DNA from: Streptomyces cyanogenus
GTDB lineage: Bacteria; Actinomycetota; Actinomycetes; Streptomycetales; Streptomycetaceae
Direction: 5' to 3'
NCBI RefSeq assembly: GCF_017526105.1
Contig: NZ_CP071839.1
Coordinates: 8,346,001 to 8,410,000 of the forward strand
DNA length: 64,000 bases
The first letter of the stretch is position 1. Every line of letters starts with the position of its first letter. The notes below the pieces were generated by a model, which saw only the letters and a list, made by a program, of their open reading frames with translations, was not told the DNA's origin and ran no database searches. This document shows, piece after piece, positions 62,021 through 64,000 of this stretch. The position numbers and the translations under genes were made by a program.

Positions 62021-62040
62021 CCTGGGAACTTCGGCCCAGG
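62021..62040. promoter_or_regulatory. Inverted repeat near the SHOCT gene
   Basis: CCTGGGAACTTCGGCCCAGG: arms CCTGGG and CCCAGG around eight bases, containing GGGAACTTCGGCCC. A second similar site, GGGGCTTTGGGCCC, is 29 bases before (61995-62008). Both resemble DosR/OsdR boxes and precede the SHOCT gene by 66-110 bases. Confidence 0.35.
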
Positions 62041-62105
62041 CCGACCGAGGTGTCACTGATCCATCCTGGACCCGTCACGCGAGTCAGCCGAGGGAAGTGA
62101 TCGGC

Positions 62106-62384
62106 ATGATGTGGTACGACGGCGGATGGGGCTGGGGCGGCTGGATCGTCGTGACGGTGTTCATGGTCCTGTTCTGGGCCGTCCTGATCGTCGGGCTCAT
62201 CGCACTCGTGCGCCACCTCACCGGTGCGCGTCACCATCGGCAGCCCGGCTCGCCTGCACCGTCCGGTGAAGGCGGGTGGCAGGACCGGCGGGACGAGAAC
62301 CTGCCGGCCGAGCGGTTCGCGCGTGGGGAGATCGACGAGAACGAGTACGAACGCCGGCTCGCGCTGCTGCGGGAGCACCGATGA
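62106..62384 (+). CDS. SHOCT domain membrane protein
   Basis: 92 residues. MMWYDGGWGWGGWIVVTVFM starts a single membrane helix (about 12-38, WIVVTVFMVLFWAVLIVGLIALV); the tail is the SHOCT motif LPAERFARGEIDENEYERRLALLREHR, which usually mediates oligomerisation. Start: ATG at 62106 (a second ATG follows directly). GAGGGAA is about eleven bases away; a GTG at 62098 is in frame but too close to it. The stop overlaps the cupredoxin gene start (ATGA). Confidence 0.88.
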   Translation: MMWYDGGWGWGGWIVVTVFMVLFWAVLIVGLIALVRHLTGARHHRQPGSPAPSGEGGWQDRRDENLPAERFARGEIDENEYERRLALLREHR

Positions 62385-62993
62385 ACCCGCATCGCCGCCG
62401 AGGAGTGTGGTCGGCGATCGCCGTTGCCGCGACGGGCCTGGTACTGGGCGTCGCCACCACGGCGCTGATGGCCGCGCCCGGAGCCTTCCCCAGAACGGCA
62501 CCGGCCTCCTGGAAGGCGCAGAGCCCACGGTGCGGCGCACCGGCCGCGAAAGCCACTGCGTCGATGTGGCCCTATGAGATATGGGACGCATGATGCGGGG
62601 CCGAACTGGCCCGCACCGGACAACGGCCGTCCCGGCTGGCACGGCGGTATGGGCATGATGCGTCTGGTGGCCCACCCCGCGACGATCCCGGTCGGAAGGG
62701 TGACCCTGCGGGTGGTCAACGCGGGAGGCCTCCCGCACGAGGTGATCGTGCTGCCGCTGCCGGCGGGGCAGGCCGCCGGGCAACGTGCCAGCGGCCCCGA
62801 CGGCCGGGTACCGGCGGCAGGCAGTGTCGGCGAGGCGTCGCGCACCTGCGGCAGTGACGCCGGAGAGGGCACCGCCGCCGGCGCGGCGGCCTGGACCACG
62901 GTGACGCTGCGGCCGGGCCGCTACGAACTGCTGTGCAATCTGCCGGGCCACTACGCGGCCGGCATGTACACAGAGCTGGACGTCACTCGGTGA
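62381..62993 (+). pseudogene. Cupredoxin-like (sulfocyanin-type) protein gene, frameshifted
   Basis: The ATG at 62381 overlaps the SHOCT stop and opens a signal peptide, WSAIAVAATGLVLGVATTAL. The first frame ends at the TGA at 62593 (about 70 residues). The rest of the protein continues one frame away: GGMGMMRLVAHPATIPVGRV, then GLPHEVIVLPLPAGQAAGQR and ELLCNLPGHYAAGMYTELDV, ending at the TGA 62993. The last block holds a type-1 copper site: H in GLPHEV, C in LLCNLPGH, H, M. Two or more lesions near 62560-62610 (one missing C in CGGGGCCG) break it. Exported copper protein, now broken or misassembled. Confidence 0.75.
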
Positions 62994-63180
62994 GCGAGAG
63001 CACCGACGGCCGCCGGAACCGGGCAGCCGCCGCTCGGGCCGGCCTGTACCGGGCCATGCGGCCCATGGAGGTCGGCGTCCTGCCCGGATGCGCCACCGGC
63101 TCCCGCACGGCCTGGCACCTGGGAAGAGACTGGCCCGGTACGCCGCTGGTGACGGCATCGGAGCATGACCGTCACCAGCG
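62990..63180 (+). other. Truncated 5' gene scrap after the cupredoxin
   Basis: A GTG at 62990 overlaps the cupredoxin stop (GTGA), and the frame reads SESTDGRRNRAAAARAGLYR then GVLPGCATGSRTAWHLGRD, protein-like for about 50 codons. It then runs antisense into the peptidoglycan-binding gene. It looks like the beginning of a lost operon gene; family unknown. Confidence 0.4.
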
Positions 63181-63189
63181 GCGTGCAGG

Positions 63190-63558
63190 TCAGGGGTTGG
63201 GGCTCTTGTCCGGGTGCAGGCAGTCCCACGTCTTCGGGCCGACGATGCCGTCCGTGTCGATGTGGCACCGGCCCTGTGCCCAGATGACGGCGGCCTTCGT
63301 GGCGGGGCCGAATTGGCCGTCGACCTGGAGGCGCCGGCCGTAGAGGTTCAGCAGGCACTGGGCGTGCGCGACGGCCTTTCCGGGGTCACCGGGGTAGAGG
63401 TACGGGTGAGCCCCGTCGTAGGAACAGGCGCTTTCCGAGGCCGGCGCAGCCGGTACGGAGGCGGGAGAGGCGACCGCCGGCCCGGCGGTCACGGCCGCGG
63501 AACCGAGTGCGAGTGCAGAGACGGCGAGTCCGGCTCGCCTTCGGAGCGTCTTTGACAT
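63190..63558 (-). CDS. Secreted peptidoglycan-binding domain protein
   Basis: 122 residues: signal peptide 1-30 (MSKTLRRRAGLAVSALALGSAA..., cut near AVA-SPA), then a single PG-binding domain with AHAQCLLNLYGRRLQVDGQFGPATKAAVIWAQGRCHIDTDG and IVGPKTWDCLHPDKS. Three cysteines could form disulfides. GAGGAG is six bases before the ATG at 63558. It has no catalytic domain, so it is a wall-binding module, perhaps an inhibitor or scaffold. Confidence 0.88.
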   Translation of the reverse strand: MSKTLRRRAGLAVSALALGSAAVTAGPAVASPASVPAAPASESACSYDGAHPYLYPGDPGKAVAHAQCLLNLYGRRLQVDGQFGPATKAAVIWAQGRCHIDTDGIVGPKTWDCLHPDKSPNP

Positions 63559-63738
63559 GATCTTCTCCTCTTCGGCAGCAGGGTGAACGGCATCAGCCTT
63601 CGGCGCCTGAGCGTCGCCGCAGCTGATGTGCTGATGGGGCGGACCGAGCACGGCCGGTGTCGGGTGAGCCACCTTCACCGCGGCGGGGCGGCGGGGGACA
63701 TGACCGTCAGCCGTCCTTGCTCGCCGGCAGGGTGCTGC

Positions 63739-63999
63739 TCAGCAGCGGGCGATTCCGGGCCGTGGGTCGCCACCGGTTTTGATGTGCTGGCCCGGGGTGT
63801 ATCCGTCGACCCAGTGCTCGCCCTCGAACGTCGTGGTGTAGTACCAGATGGCGTTGCCCGAGACCCGCTGACCGACGTAGTAGCAATTGATCCACAGCGG
63901 CTGGTCCTTGAAGAGATTCCTCTTCACTCGGCAGGTCGTCTTCGCGCAGGTGTACTGCTTGGTCGCCTGGGCGGTGAAGTAGGTGTCGTCACTCGCGGC
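63739..63999 (-). CDS. Secreted SH3-like domain protein, partial (5' end outside)
   Basis: The C-terminal 86 residues are in the window: ASDDTYFTAQATKQYTCAKT, then NLFKDQPLWINCYYVGQRV, and WYYTTTFEGEHWVDGYTPG, ending GIARC. The frame is open at the right edge, so the start lies beyond. The repeated Cys/Trp/Tyr pattern fits a small secreted SH3-like or lectin-type fold of Streptomyces. Function unknown. Confidence 0.75.
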   Translation of the reverse strand, partial: AASDDTYFTAQATKQYTCAKTTCRVKRNLFKDQPLWINCYYVGQRVSGNAIWYYTTTFEGEHWVDGYTPGQHIKTGGDPRPGIARC

Positions 64000-64000
64000 G

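Noticed and set aside
1..64000. tRNA, rRNA, attachment sites and CRISPR arrays
   Set aside because: No cloverleaf with conserved GGTTCGAATCC-type arm and no repeat-spacer array was found by eye; a tRNAscan or CRISPR search would be decisive.

Overview
The window is high-GC actinobacterial DNA (strong G/C preference at third codon positions, GTG starts, GGAGG-type ribosome sites, 4-base ATGA/GTGA gene overlaps) and is almost certainly Streptomyces. It carries mostly accessory genes: secreted glycoside hydrolases, stress proteins, conflict-type proteins, a rifampin ADP-ribosyltransferase, several decayed genes and three transposase remnants. That mix suggests a chromosome arm rather than the core, but this is inference.

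1-9.6 kb: a tightly overlapping plus-strand operon: DUF4132 (5' end outside the window), MoxR AAA+ ATPase, DUF5682, VWA and SWIM zinc-finger genes. It is the actinobacterial counterpart of the E. coli yehI-L-M-P-Q set. DUF5682 and VWA are fused in this sequence, and a seven-C run at the junction explains how. 9.6-17.3 kb: PPOX protein, DHA2 exporter, GH16 hydrolase, FAD oxidoreductase plus polysaccharide pyruvyltransferase, alpha/beta hydrolase, DUF6131 and PRC-barrel proteins. 17.4-24.5 kb: relic of a divergent SDR/MmyB-type regulator pair, a GH11 xylanase with CBM, an anhydro-MurNAc kinase plus sodium:solute symporter operon, a cytochrome P450 and a membrane protein.

24.5-37.5 kb: Tat-exported DMFase-like protein, frameshifted DUF6817 gene, secreted unknown, VOC protein, LacI regulator, two GNAT proteins, S9 peptidase, PAP2-type membrane protein. 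37.6-52.8 kb: orphan VapB-like antitoxin, internally deleted transposase copy, Ser/Thr kinase, second transposase remnant, haloacetate-dehalogenase-like hydrolase, phage-holin/DUF3618 pair with a decayed DUF4235 neighbour, 2TM protein, TetR/TetX-like monooxygenase divergent pair, a caspase-like two-gene operon, arr and a peptidoglycan-binding membrane protein.

53-63 kb: a redox/dormancy-type stress island: zinc alcohol dehydrogenase, MIP channel, IclR regulator, three tandem-domain universal stress proteins, CBS-BON protein, SHOCT protein and a broken cupredoxin gene. It is sprinkled with remnants (AraC C-terminus, secreted-protein tail, 5' end of an alcohol dehydrogenase). The content resembles DosR/OsdR-type dormancy regulons, and a few GGGxC...GxCCC-like inverted repeats fit that, weakly. 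The right edge holds two secreted proteins, the last cut by the window end.

I see no rRNA, tRNA or CRISPR array. At least ten broken genes lie in the window. Several are single-base lesions in homopolymers or beside them, so some may be assembly errors; the multi-lesion remnants are genuine decay.
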